DNA of 17,402 nt. Source: JBOHWJ01 sp050736615 (GTDB lineage Bacteria; Desulfobacterota; Binatia; Binatales; Binataceae). The notes under the pieces are model-generated. The model made no database searches and was not told the DNA's origin. It was given only the letters and a program-made list of their open reading frames with translations. A program made the position numbers and the translations under genes. Location: NCBI GenBank assembly GCA_050736615.1, contig JBOHWL010000240.1, positions 1 to 17,402 of the forward strand, given 5' to 3'. Below, in pieces: positions 1 through 6,905 of the stretch; positions within the stretch are counted from its first letter, which is position 1; every line of letters begins with the position of its first letter.

Positions 1-2
1 AA

Positions 3-119
3 CTCACCGTGCTAATCGGCGGCAAGCCGCAATCATCGGTTCCAATCGTGACTGAAGAGGCGGTCCAGCGCGGCGGCTATATCCACAATCTCGTGGACGC
101 GCTGCGCATGAGGATGTAG
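3..119 (+). CDS. C-terminal fragment of an unrecognised protein
   Basis: An open frame enters from the left edge and reads 38 residues, from LTVLIGGKPQ through VDALRMRM, to a TAG stop at 117-119. The residues IGGKPQSSVPIVTEEAVQ look like ordinary protein, and codon choice resembles the GC-rich neighbours. The fragment is too short to assign to a family and no catalytic motif is visible. It converges on the hydrolase gene on the other strand; the 81-base gap contains a perfect 8-bp inverted repeat (144-151 with 177-184), but its 25-base loop and missing T-run make it a poor terminator candidate. The start and most of the gene lie outside the window. Confidence 0.4.
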   Translation, partial: LTVLIGGKPQSSVPIVTEEAVQRGGYIHNLVDALRMRM

Positions 120-200
120 CCGTTTAACGACCGCTGGGAAAGAGCGGCGAGAGCTTCCGATTGCCCGGAAAACGCCCTCGCCGCGTTGGCTAATGACGGC

Positions 201-1088
201 TTAAGCGGTTCGCTCGCGCACAAAATTGCCAATTCCCGCGATTGCTTCGCGGGCTTCGGGCATAACCGCGCCGAATAACTGGAAGACGTGGATCATCTCG
301 GGCCAGACCTCGAGTTTGACCTCAACCCCGGCCGCCTTCGCCCGTTCCGCCAATCGCGTCGAGTCGTCAAGCAAGGTCTCGCAATCACCGACTTGGATCA
401 ACAGCGGCGGCAAGCCTTTCAGGTCGGCATAGAGCGGCGAGGCCAGCGGCGTGCGCGCGGGCTGCCCGGCCAAATAGAGTGCCGCAATCGCCCCAACCAT
501 TTCCTTCTGCACGATTGGATCGGCTTTCGCCCGCGTCGCCATCGAGGCGCCCGTATTCTCCATATCGGTCCAGGGCGAAAGGCATACGCCCGCGGCCGGC
601 AGCGGCTGCCCCGCGTCACGCAATGCCACCAGCGCCGCGACGACCAATCCGCCACCCGCCGAATCGCCCGCGATCGCGATGCGCGATGGCTTGATTGCCT
701 GATTCAGTAGCCATCGGTAAGCCGCCTTGGTGTCTTCCACGGGCGCCGGGCAGGGATGCTCCGGGGCGAGGCGATAATTGAGCCCGAGCACGCGTGCCTG
801 CGCCGCGCGCGACAACCGCCCCATCAAGTCGCGATGCGTATTGACGGAGCCCATCACATAACCGCCGCCGTGGACGTATACGATCACGCGGTCGTTGGCC
901 GCGTTGGGCGCCGAAACCCATTCGGCCGGCACTCCGCCGGCGTCCACTGCCACGCTCTTAATATCCTGTTCGGCGGGGAGGGCCATCGTGCGTTCCATCG
1001 CGGCGCGCATCTCGACTGGAGTGGTCGCGCCCGATTCCGCGAATTTGCGGTAAGTATCTATAGCAACCTTGAGTCCCGGACTCGCCAT
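201..1088 (-). CDS. Alpha/beta hydrolase, hormone-sensitive lipase (HSL, family IV) type esterase
   Basis: A 295-residue protein that probably hydrolyses short-chain carboxyl esters in the cytoplasm; no signal peptide or membrane segment is seen. The HSL oxyanion-hole motif HGGG is at residues 73-76 and the nucleophile elbow GDSAG at 141-145 (Ser143). YRLAPEHP near 105-112 is a family hallmark, and the catalytic His is His267 in IHVF. The acid residue lies in GDCETLLDD (234-242); Glu237 sits where many relatives have the catalytic Asp, so the exact acid is uncertain. The frame stays open upstream to 1244, but the start at 1088 is preferred because a perfect AGGAGG lies 9 bases before it. The substrate cannot be read from sequence. 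The gene appears monocistronic; a decayed gene lies upstream on the same strand. Confidence 0.9.
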   Translation of the reverse strand: MASPGLKVAIDTYRKFAESGATTPVEMRAAMERTMALPAEQDIKSVAVDAGGVPAEWVSAPNAANDRVIVYVHGGGYVMGSVNTHRDLMGRLSRAAQARVLGLNYRLAPEHPCPAPVEDTKAAYRWLLNQAIKPSRIAIAGDSAGGGLVVAALVALRDAGQPLPAAGVCLSPWTDMENTGASMATRAKADPIVQKEMVGAIAALYLAGQPARTPLASPLYADLKGLPPLLIQVGDCETLLDDSTRLAERAKAAGVEVKLEVWPEMIHVFQLFGAVMPEAREAIAGIGNFVRERTA

Positions 1089-1097
1089 CGCTTTGTT

Positions 1098-1103
1098 CCT
1101 CCT
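1098..1103 (-). promoter_or_regulatory. Consensus Shine-Dalgarno of the HSL hydrolase
   Basis: On the minus strand AGGAGG stands 9 bases before the ATG at 1086-1088. It decides the start of the hydrolase and makes the 52-residue upstream extension of the open frame unlikely to be translated. Confidence 0.8.
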
Positions 1104-1168
1104 GTGATTGTCAATGCTCCTCATACCCGCTCCCGCGCCGGGCGGCAAACCCAATCGATCCTCCGGCG

Positions 1169-1769
1169 TCATTCGCGCAAAAGTCTCGCCAGGCCGACGA
1201 ACAAAAGCGGTGTGATAATCCATCCGGCGAGGATGTGCAGCCACAAGTACCAGCGCAGATGGGCAAGGCGGAAATCGACCACCCCATCGGTCACAAACCC
1301 GCGATGGAAATGCGCGTCACCGGCGACTGTCAGCTCGACCGCTGACAAAGGTGTATCGCCGTTAAAATCATCCGCGTCGCAATCCAGGTCGCCGCCGATA
1401 TAGGTACGGAACAGGCTGACGCCGCTGAAATTACCGAGCGACAACGTCAGATCATTTGATCACGGCGGCGTCGCCGTTGATCGGCCGACCCAGCTTCCGG
1501 ACAGATCAATGCCGCGCAGCACCGCGTACGAAAAATCCAGCCCGTCCGGCATCGAGGATTGTTTAATCGTGAGCGACAATTTGATCGTCAGGAACGAGAG
1601 GTCGAGCGGCCCGCTGATTTTCGCGCCGGCCACACCCACCCCGCTTCGAGCGCCTTCGCAGCCTCTTGCTTACGGCTGGCAGGTTCGGCGGCGGCAACCA
1701 GCGCAAGTCGCCGCGCGCCCAGCAGCACCAGCGCGAGCACGATCGCCGCGAATTCAGCAGGACGCGCTC
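1169..1769 (-). pseudogene. Decayed beta-helix (pentapeptide-like repeat) membrane protein gene
   Basis: Pieces in different frames read as one protein type. About 1640-1769 gives a hydrophobic leader (AEFAAIVLALVLLGARR) and then KALEAG. After a frameshift in the GGGGTGGGTG run near 1630-1642 the reading continues VGVAGAKISGPLDLSF, LDFSYAVLRGIDLSGSW. An in-frame TGA at 1460-1462 (or a short out-of-frame patch reading RPINGDAAVIK) interrupts it, and it resumes as SLGNFSGVSLF, IGGDLDCDADDF, ending in a membrane segment (LWLHILAGWIITPLLFVGL) and a stop at 1169. The LSGA/IGGDLDC periodicity is known from large bacterial proteins often annotated as membrane-associated or pentapeptide-repeat proteins. 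Relatives are much longer, so the middle has probably been deleted. The 5' end is cut by the adjacent MITE-like element, so no start codon remains. Confidence 0.6.
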
Positions 1770-1918
1770 TAGGGAACCTCTGCACAAGGGGTAATTTTGT
1801 CATTCTGAGCGCAGCGAAGAATCCCGGATCCTTTTGCTTTTGCCAGCCTTTTACCGGGATTCTTCACTTCGCAGACTTCGTTCAGAATGACAAACGGGGC
1901 TTGTGCAGAGGTTCCCTA
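1770..1918. mobile_element. MITE-like element with perfect 18-bp terminal inverted repeats
   Basis: AGGGAACCTCTGCACAAG at 1771-1788 is the exact reverse complement of 1900-1917, and T1770/A1918 extend the match to 19 bp. The 149-bp unit has no ORF of its own and encloses a second inverted repeat (1799-1827 with 1854-1891). The outer dinucleotide is TA at both ends, as expected for a TA duplication (IS630/Tc1 type); alternatively the flanks CTAG and CTAA approximate the YTAR target of IS5-type elements. It lies between the decayed beta-helix gene and the glycosyltransferase, and its right end supplies the glycosyltransferase stop codon. No transposase is present, so it would have been mobilised in trans. 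Confidence 0.75.
1799..1891 (+). repeat. Asymmetric hairpin repeat, copy 1 (nested in the MITE-like element)
   Basis: A left arm of 29 bases beginning GTCATTCTGAGCGCAGCG (1799-1827) pairs imperfectly with a 38-base right arm (1854-1891), which on the reverse strand begins GTCATTCTGAACG and has about nine extra bases. Both arms end in the same GAATCCCGG. The 26-base spacer is T-rich (CCTTTTGCTTTTGCC). Arms and spacer recur at 8429-8537 (inverted) and 15674-15764. The transcript would fold into a long bulged hairpin. Confidence 0.8.
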
Positions 1919-3610
1919 ACGGCCTGACGCGTAAGCCGGGCCATGGCGCAGCAGTACGACCGGGGGTTTGCCCACGGCCGAGCGGTAAACCGGCGTGAGG
2001 TCGAGTGCCTGCTCCTTGCGCCGCCGCCATACCGGCACCGGCACGATCACATAGCCGGGCGGCGCATCGCCGAGCTTGCCGCCGATACGCGGCGCCTCGC
2101 GGTCCAGATAGAACAACAACGGCGCGGGCTCGTCGAACAATCCATACAGGTAAAGCGGCTCGTCGCGGCCGACCACCCGATTGATCTGGCCGGCCGGCAC
2201 GCGAAACGAATCGTTGCCGCATGCGCGTATCTCGCGGGATGGCAGATAAAGGAAAAATCCCACAATCAGGGTAGCTGCGACGCCAACTGCCGCGCCGCGC
2301 AGGACGCGACCCCAGCGCTGATGCGTCAGTGCTTGCAGCCACCACGCCAGGACCACGGCGGAAGCTGGCCATAGCGGCAACAGGTACGCGCGGCGTTTGT
2401 AGGCGGCGAGAGTGAAAAACACCACCGTGACGATCCAGAAAATCGCCAACAGGCGCGCCGCCGCATGCGCGCGCCACATCGTATGCGCCTGGCCGGACGC
2501 GTCGGCAGGTGCGTCATGACGCCCCCTTCTGTCATCCCGAGCGAAGCGAAGCGGAGTCGAGGGATCTACGCGGAACGATGAGTTTTTTTCTTCCTTAAGA
2601 GAAAAATCTTTGCGCGGACGCTCTCCAGAGCCACGGGCGAACAAGAGCGGACCCGGACGCCAGTAAGTGCGTATCGCGGCGAAGATCGCGATTGGGACGA
2701 ACAGGCTGAACGGTGCCGAATTGAGCAGAATCGGCATCACGTAATACCACGGCTTCATGCTGCCGAGGGTGCCGAAAAAACGCCCGAAGTTCTCACTTTC
2801 TAGCTGACGGTCGAGAAAACCGTAGCGCCGCGCCATGAAGCAGGCCAGATACCAGCTCGAAGCGAGAGCCAGGCCAAGGATCAACGGGCCGGGCGTGATG
2901 AGCCGGCGCAATTCGCGCAGACGTTTTTCCACCACCAGAAAGACCGCGATGGCGAGCCCCGGAATGAGCGCGCCCACCGGCCCCTTGGCCAACACGCCCA
3001 GGCCAAGCGCCGCCGCGAGCGCGTAGCGCATCCAAACGTCGCCGCGCGTTTCGGTTTGAAGATTCGCTCCCTCACTGCCGCGCGCGGGCTCGCCTCTTCG
3101 CTGCGCCGCCGCCCGCGGCGCGTACCACCACATGAAGACGAACAGTGCCAAGGTTTCGAAAAAGCACAGCGTCATATCGACGCGGCCGATCCGGCCCTGG
3201 CTGACGTACTGATAGGAGGCGGCCAGCAGCAGCCCGGCCAGCGCGCCGCCACTCGCGCCGAGGAAACTCGTGGCGAAGCCTATCGTGAGAATTACCCCGC
3301 CAATCGCATAAAGCGCCGAAGGCAGGCGCAAATTGAACGCAGTGACCCGATCGATCCCCGCGAGCCGGTCCAGTGCGGTCGCGGTCCAATGGAAGAGCGG
3401 CGGTTTGTACATCGGCGCGCGCCCGTTCTCCAGCGGAAACAGGATCGCGCCATGCTCGACCATCTGTTGCAGAAAAACCCCTTCGACCGCTTCGTTGGCG
3501 CCGCAAACGTCGGCCGCGCCGAGCCGATGGAGCGTCAGCGCCGCGATCGCGATTACAACGGCGGCGAATAGTAGCCAGTAGCGCGCGCCGATGCGCCCTT
3601 TAGCGGCCAT
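1916..3610 (-). CDS. ArnT/PMT-like GT-C glycosyltransferase, inner membrane
   Basis: A 564-residue polytopic membrane protein resembling the ArnT/GT83 and dolichyl-phosphate-mannose mannosyltransferase group, which move a sugar from a polyprenyl-phosphate donor at the periplasmic face. A first membrane helix (about residues 10-30) is followed by GANEAVEGVF, then KPPLFHW at 69-75 and RLPSAL near 95-100, all family landmarks; many hydrophobic helices follow. The usual DE pair after helix 1 reads Asn39-Glu40, so the first acidic metal ligand appears replaced. Residues about 348-360 (VDPSTPLRFARDD) are translated from a dispersed repeat and sit in a polar loop. The final codon is followed by a TAG lying in the MITE terminal repeat, so the C-terminus may be altered. 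The start at 3610 is chosen because helix 1 follows directly; the frame is open to 3769 and no strong ribosome site was seen. Acceptor and sugar are unknown. Confidence 0.75.
   Translation of the reverse strand: MAAKGRIGARYWLLFAAVVIAIAALTLHRLGAADVCGANEAVEGVFLQQMVEHGAILFPLENGRAPMYKPPLFHWTATALDRLAGIDRVTAFNLRLPSALYAIGGVILTIGFATSFLGASGGALAGLLLAASYQYVSQGRIGRVDMTLCFFETLALFVFMWWYAPRAAAQRRGEPARGSEGANLQTETRGDVWMRYALAAALGLGVLAKGPVGALIPGLAIAVFLVVEKRLRELRRLITPGPLILGLALASSWYLACFMARRYGFLDRQLESENFGRFFGTLGSMKPWYYVMPILLNSAPFSLFVPIAIFAAIRTYWRPGPLLFARGSGERPRKDFSLKEEKNSSFRVDPSTPLRFARDDRRGRHDAPADASGQAHTMWRAHAAARLLAIFWIVTVVFFTLAAYKRRAYLLPLWPASAVVLAWWLQALTHQRWGRVLRGAAVGVAATLIVGFFLYLPSREIRACGNDSFRVPAGQINRVVGRDEPLYLYGLFDEPAPLLFYLDREAPRIGGKLGDAPPGYVIVPVPVWRRRKEQALDLTPVYRSAVGKPPVVLLRHGPAYASGR
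2531..2567 (+). repeat. Repeat half-copy inside the glycosyltransferase coding region
   Basis: GTCATCCCGAGCGAAGCG followed by AAGCGGAGTCGAGGGATCT matches the arm of the dispersed repeat family (GTCATTC-GAGC...GAATC type). No second arm is evident nearby. It is read through in frame on the minus strand as part of the glycosyltransferase, in a charged segment between membrane helices. A perfect 12-bp palindrome, GCGTCATGACGC (2511-2522), lies just to its left, and an AT-rich stretch around CTTAAG (about 2582-2608) to its right. Confidence 0.7.
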
Positions 3611-3825
3611 CACGCCGCCGCTTTGCAACCATCGGGTAGTTGCCGAACTTGTCGAATTCCGCGCGCTGGTAATCCATCGCAAAGTCTCAGGATTCCGCTC
3701 GCGCCATCCGCTTTCAATAGCCCCGGCATGGCGGCCCGCCGCGTCACCGTTGCCGCCGCCAACCCGCATCGTGCGCCAGACTCGCGGGAACTCGGTTGTT
3801 CAGGGAGGCGTGCCGGGCAATCCGA

Positions 3826-5451
3826 TTAATCGCGCACCGCCTCGCGCCGGGCGGGGAGTGCGCCGGCGCGCTCATACACTTCGAAATCAGCTCCTTTGAA
3901 CGCGAGCGCGGCGTTTCCAAGCGCGGCCTGAAATTCGGGCCAGCTCGAAAGCGGATTGCCGATTTGCGGAATGATCGGAATTATGATCGTTTGGGCGGCA
4001 CGCAACTGAGCGGCCTCTCGCTGGATTTCGCCCTCGCTTGGAATTCCTGGAACCATGAAGGCGCCGACCGGTTTGGCCAGCCATGGGAACATCACCGCAG
4101 CGGCGCCATCCCAGGTAAATAGCGCCGGATGCTTGCGCTTTACCATTGAAGTGACGCGCGCCCATTCGCCAGCTTCGTTCGGCGACGCGAACAAGCCAGC
4201 GGTCGCGGGAGCGCGTTTCATTCCGCGCCACGCCATCACCGACGATTTGAGCGGCCCGTAATTCGCAACGGCGGCCAAAAAACAGAGACCCCACAAAACC
4301 GGGCCGCTCGCAAGTTTGACGCTGGTTGCGGCGCAGACGTCGGTGGCGATCACGCCCATGACGGGAATATAGGCGTAATACGTCCAGGACGATGGCGGGC
4401 CGTAAAAAAATCCTATGAACGCGGCCTCGAGGATCGCGCAAGTGAACACGATTTCGTACCCGCGGGACATCCGCATGCGGCCGCGCAAAATGTGCCAGCC
4501 GCCCGCAATCGCCATCGTCATCAAATAAAGATTCGCGCATAGCCAGAACGTTACCGGCGTGCCGATATAATAGGCTGGTTTAACCCCGCGGAAATAAAGC
4601 AGCTCCCACGCGTTGCCGAACCAGCCAAAATGCAGAATTCGATAAGCGCGCGCTCCGGTCAGCGGCAGCATACTGCGCCATAGCGCGGACGGGCCGAAGG
4701 CCAGCGCCAGCAATCCGGCCAGCCCGAGCGCGGTACCGATCGCGGGTATCAGCGCGTGCGCGAACCTTGAAATTCCAAGCTCACCCCGCCGCTGCAACTC
4801 AAGCGCGATCAAAATCAACAACAGCAGGCCATACGGATAGGCCATGCTGGGCTTCGTGAAACATGCGGCGGTGGCCAGGGCCAGCGCCCGCTCGCGCCGG
4901 CCGCATGCCTGACACAGCAAAGCGAGACAGAGAAGGACCGGTTCAAGGATGTGCGGCAGGTCGGCTCCCAGCGGCAAGATAAACGTTAAGCTGAGCAGCA
5001 GCAGCACCCGCCCGGTGGTCTGGCTCGCGATTCTCGTAAATCCGCCGATCGCGATAGTGAAGACCAGCGCGCAGGGTAAGCTCAGTATTATCAGCGCGGC
5101 GGGACTGGCCGCGATCAGGCGAAACCACATTTCCTGAATCAGTAGAGGCAATAGCCCGTACTGCCAGGCGAAATCGGTGACCGGCAGTTGGCCGTGCTGC
5201 AACAGGTAATGGCTGACCAGGTATCCGCCCCAGTCCCAAAAAGCGAAACTGTTGAAAGCATGCAAAAGCGGCCAGCGCAGAATAACTACGCCACATAATT
5301 CCAGGATAAGCAGCGCGATCAGGATTTGGCCAAAACGGACTGTTAGGTTTTGCGGCGATTTGTCAGGTCCGATGGAGTCATCAGCGGTTTGAACTCGAAA
5401 CTCTCGGAGAATGCTGACTCTGTCCTGTTCTTTAAGCTTTATCATCGCCAT
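3826..5451 (-). CDS. GT-C-type integral membrane protein, probable glycosyltransferase
   Basis: 541 residues with a short charged N-terminus (about 1-38) followed by about ten to twelve predicted hydrophobic helices and a soluble C-terminal part from about residue 410. After helix 1 the sequence reads FWDWGGYLVSHYLLQHGQLP, then DFAWQYG (93-99). This acidic loop with an Asp-Trp and a later DF...YG is characteristic of GT-C fold glycosyltransferases using lipid-linked sugars, but I cannot name a family. It is followed by the ArnT-like gene on the same strand, separated by 215 bases; both may act in decorating a surface glycan or lipid. The first ATG is at 5451 and another is two codons later; neither has a clear Shine-Dalgarno. 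The role is inferred from topology and motif, not from a recognised family. Confidence 0.7.
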   Translation of the reverse strand: MAMIKLKEQDRVSILREFRVQTADDSIGPDKSPQNLTVRFGQILIALLILELCGVVILRWPLLHAFNSFAFWDWGGYLVSHYLLQHGQLPVTDFAWQYGLLPLLIQEMWFRLIAASPAALIILSLPCALVFTIAIGGFTRIASQTTGRVLLLLSLTFILPLGADLPHILEPVLLCLALLCQACGRRERALALATAACFTKPSMAYPYGLLLLILIALELQRRGELGISRFAHALIPAIGTALGLAGLLALAFGPSALWRSMLPLTGARAYRILHFGWFGNAWELLYFRGVKPAYYIGTPVTFWLCANLYLMTMAIAGGWHILRGRMRMSRGYEIVFTCAILEAAFIGFFYGPPSSWTYYAYIPVMGVIATDVCAATSVKLASGPVLWGLCFLAAVANYGPLKSSVMAWRGMKRAPATAGLFASPNEAGEWARVTSMVKRKHPALFTWDGAAAVMFPWLAKPVGAFMVPGIPSEGEIQREAAQLRAAQTIIIPIIPQIGNPLSSWPEFQAALGNAALAFKGADFEVYERAGALPARREAVRD

Positions 5452-5466
5452 TTATTCGTTAAAGCT

Positions 5467-5475
5467 CTTATATCA
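5467..5475 (-). promoter_or_regulatory. Candidate extended -10 promoter for the 541-residue membrane protein
   Basis: On the minus strand TGATATAAG matches the extended -10 consensus TGnTATAAT at all but the last base. No good -35 is seen at the usual spacing. Transcription would begin around 5460, leaving a leader of only about ten bases before the ATG at 5451, consistent with the missing Shine-Dalgarno. Confidence 0.35.
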
Positions 5476-5591
5476 CAGGGTCTGATTCGTTCTGGTGTCC
5501 GGTTGTCCCGATCTAACGGGCATATCGCCATCCCTTCTCCGCTTGACGGATTGAGAGCGAACCACTCCCTTATGCGGACCGGATCAAGCCC

Positions 5592-5947
5592 ATGAATTTC
5601 GTTTTAACGGCTCATGTCGGACGGCTTGCCTATCCCGAAGGCGTTGCCCCGGAGAGCTTCAGGCTGATTGTGCCGTTCACGCGCGATCCGTCGAAATGGC
5701 TGCGAATGAAGTGGACGGACGTCGCATTCGGGTCAGGCCTACGCCATAACCACTGAGCCGAACACCGACTCTTGCCTTGTTCGAGTCAAGTCATATGCCG
5801 GCGTGGTTGCCGAATACTTGACCCATCTGGAACCGAAAAGCGCGGGGCCTAATGGCTCCGCGTGTTCGCAAGCGGCTGACCGAGAAAATTGAGAACGATT
5901 TGAACGCCTGCGCGGCCTATGATGCTCGGGCGCAAATAATTACATGA
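5592..5947 (+). pseudogene. Frameshifted remnant of a conserved hypothetical protein
   Basis: ATG at 5592 opens a frame reading MNFVLTAHVGRLAYPEG...WTDVAFGSG that ends at a TGA at 5754-5756. Shifting by one base near 5740 continues naturally as AYAITTEPNTDSCLVRVKSY, then AGVVAEYLTHLEPKSAGPNG, to a TGA at 5890-5892. A third frame (ATG 5852, stop 5945-5947) reads APRVRKRLTEKIENDLNACA and looks like the C-terminal end of a protein. I read this as one gene with at least one frameshift and probably an internal deletion; the joining of the third segment is the least certain step. The function is not recognised. The first part might instead be a genuine 54-residue protein, but the fluent continuation in the next frame argues against it. 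Confidence 0.5.
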
Positions 5948-6000
5948 CATGGGTGGCAGATAATCGCCCATCACTAAAGATGTAGTATGTTCGGGACCTT

Positions 6001-6558
6001 ATGGACAAACAGCACGTCAAATGGATGGACAAGATCTCTGGAGCAACAGTTGAGTTGATTGGGAGCTTTAATCCTTCCTATTCCGGAAAATGCTTTGCGG
6101 CAAAAATCTCTGAGACTGGCGAGTTGCGACTTTTTGAATTAGTTCCGAAGGTGTCTGGTCTGCCCTTGTTCAGCGGCAGATGGGACCAGAAACAAAATTC
6201 GGTGGATATTGATTTGGATATCTCGTCCATTTCGGAACTGAACGAAGATCAGCAAGCTGAACATCGGCGGGATTTCAAAAACTACCGTCGCGCGTATTCA
6301 GGGCATCACACGTGCAAAATTGAATATCAACGCTTGTATCGTGTTTGTGTGAAAGCGCCGATCGCTGATTTCCCGAACCTAGGCGAGCCTACGATTTTTG
6401 ACGGCGAAGTCAGAATGATCGGCCTGGCATTCGATGGACACGTGACTGCGAAGATAAAGGTAGGGGCGACAGCATCGGCACAGGTGCTCGACGCCGAGGG
6501 TCGTGATGTAACAGACGAGCGGGCACGCCGAGACCCGAATAACGAGCGAAGCCGCTGA
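6001..6558 (+). CDS. Orphan hypothetical protein, low GC
   Basis: 185 residues starting at an ATG with only a weak GGGA before it; a TAGTAT at 5983-5988 could be a -10. No known domain, signal peptide or membrane helix is recognised. The protein is mixed alpha/beta in appearance: an N-terminal part around LIGSFNPSYSGKCFAAKI, an acidic stretch near 70-85 (DIDLDISSISELNEDQQAEH), a basic stretch near 88-98, and a polar tail ending EGRDVTDERARRDPNNERSR. Base composition differs from its neighbours (26 of the first 60 bases are G or C, against visibly GC-rich flanks), suggesting recent acquisition. It sits alone between a decayed gene and a gene-free stretch. Coding status is supported by length and even amino-acid use, not by homology. 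Confidence 0.6.
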   Translation: MDKQHVKWMDKISGATVELIGSFNPSYSGKCFAAKISETGELRLFELVPKVSGLPLFSGRWDQKQNSVDIDLDISSISELNEDQQAEHRRDFKNYRRAYSGHHTCKIEYQRLYRVCVKAPIADFPNLGEPTIFDGEVRMIGLAFDGHVTAKIKVGATASAQVLDAEGRDVTDERARRDPNNERSR

Positions 6559-6905
6559 GCGCAAATTGCTTGGCCGCTCTTCCAGACCACAGCGGCGCTA
6601 GCTTCTCTTCTCGACCATGAGCCGGAAATGCAGACCTCTTTTGTCTTGGCTTTTTTCGCCTATCCGAACAGTAGGACCGTCCTCGCACTCAACGATTGAG
6701 ATGTCCGTTCGATAATCAAATTCGCAAGATGCCGGGCGGAAGCCGGGCCGGTTGACCAAAAGTCAGTAAAGCGCCCCGCCCGCCGAAAGCCGAAGCCGCC
6801 GGAGAAGTCTTCCCACGGGAAGGGAGGGGGGTGCACAAATTTGGCTCTCTATCTCCTAACCCTTCTCCGCCTTGACAATGGCGAACGAAAAGCGAATCCT
6901 TATCC
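6559..6905. other. Gene-free segment
   Basis: No credible gene is visible in these 347 bases. They hold a small inverted repeat (CTTCCC-AC-GGGAAG, 6809-6822) next to a G-run, and a C/T-rich stretch (6850-6870) resembling common intergenic debris. TTGACA at 6872-6877 has no convincing -10 partner before the radical SAM gene. The segment may be the worn 3' side of the acquired region starting near 5590. Confidence 0.5.

Noticed and set aside
144..184. Terminator between the left-edge gene and the hydrolase
   Set aside because: The 8-bp arms are perfect but the 25-base loop and lack of a T-run make a Rho-independent terminator unlikely.
756..1403. 215-residue plus-strand ORF
   Set aside because: It lies opposite the well-supported HSL hydrolase and its upstream region; His/Arg-rich shadow composition and no motif.
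1770..1918. CRISPR-like or attachment-site reading of the repeated arms
   Set aside because: Arms are inverted, not direct, and there is no regular repeat-spacer series or integrase nearby.
6872..6877. TTGACA as a -35 for the radical SAM gene
   Set aside because: At 17-18 bases the -10 candidate matches only about half the consensus, and it would lie too close to the start codon.
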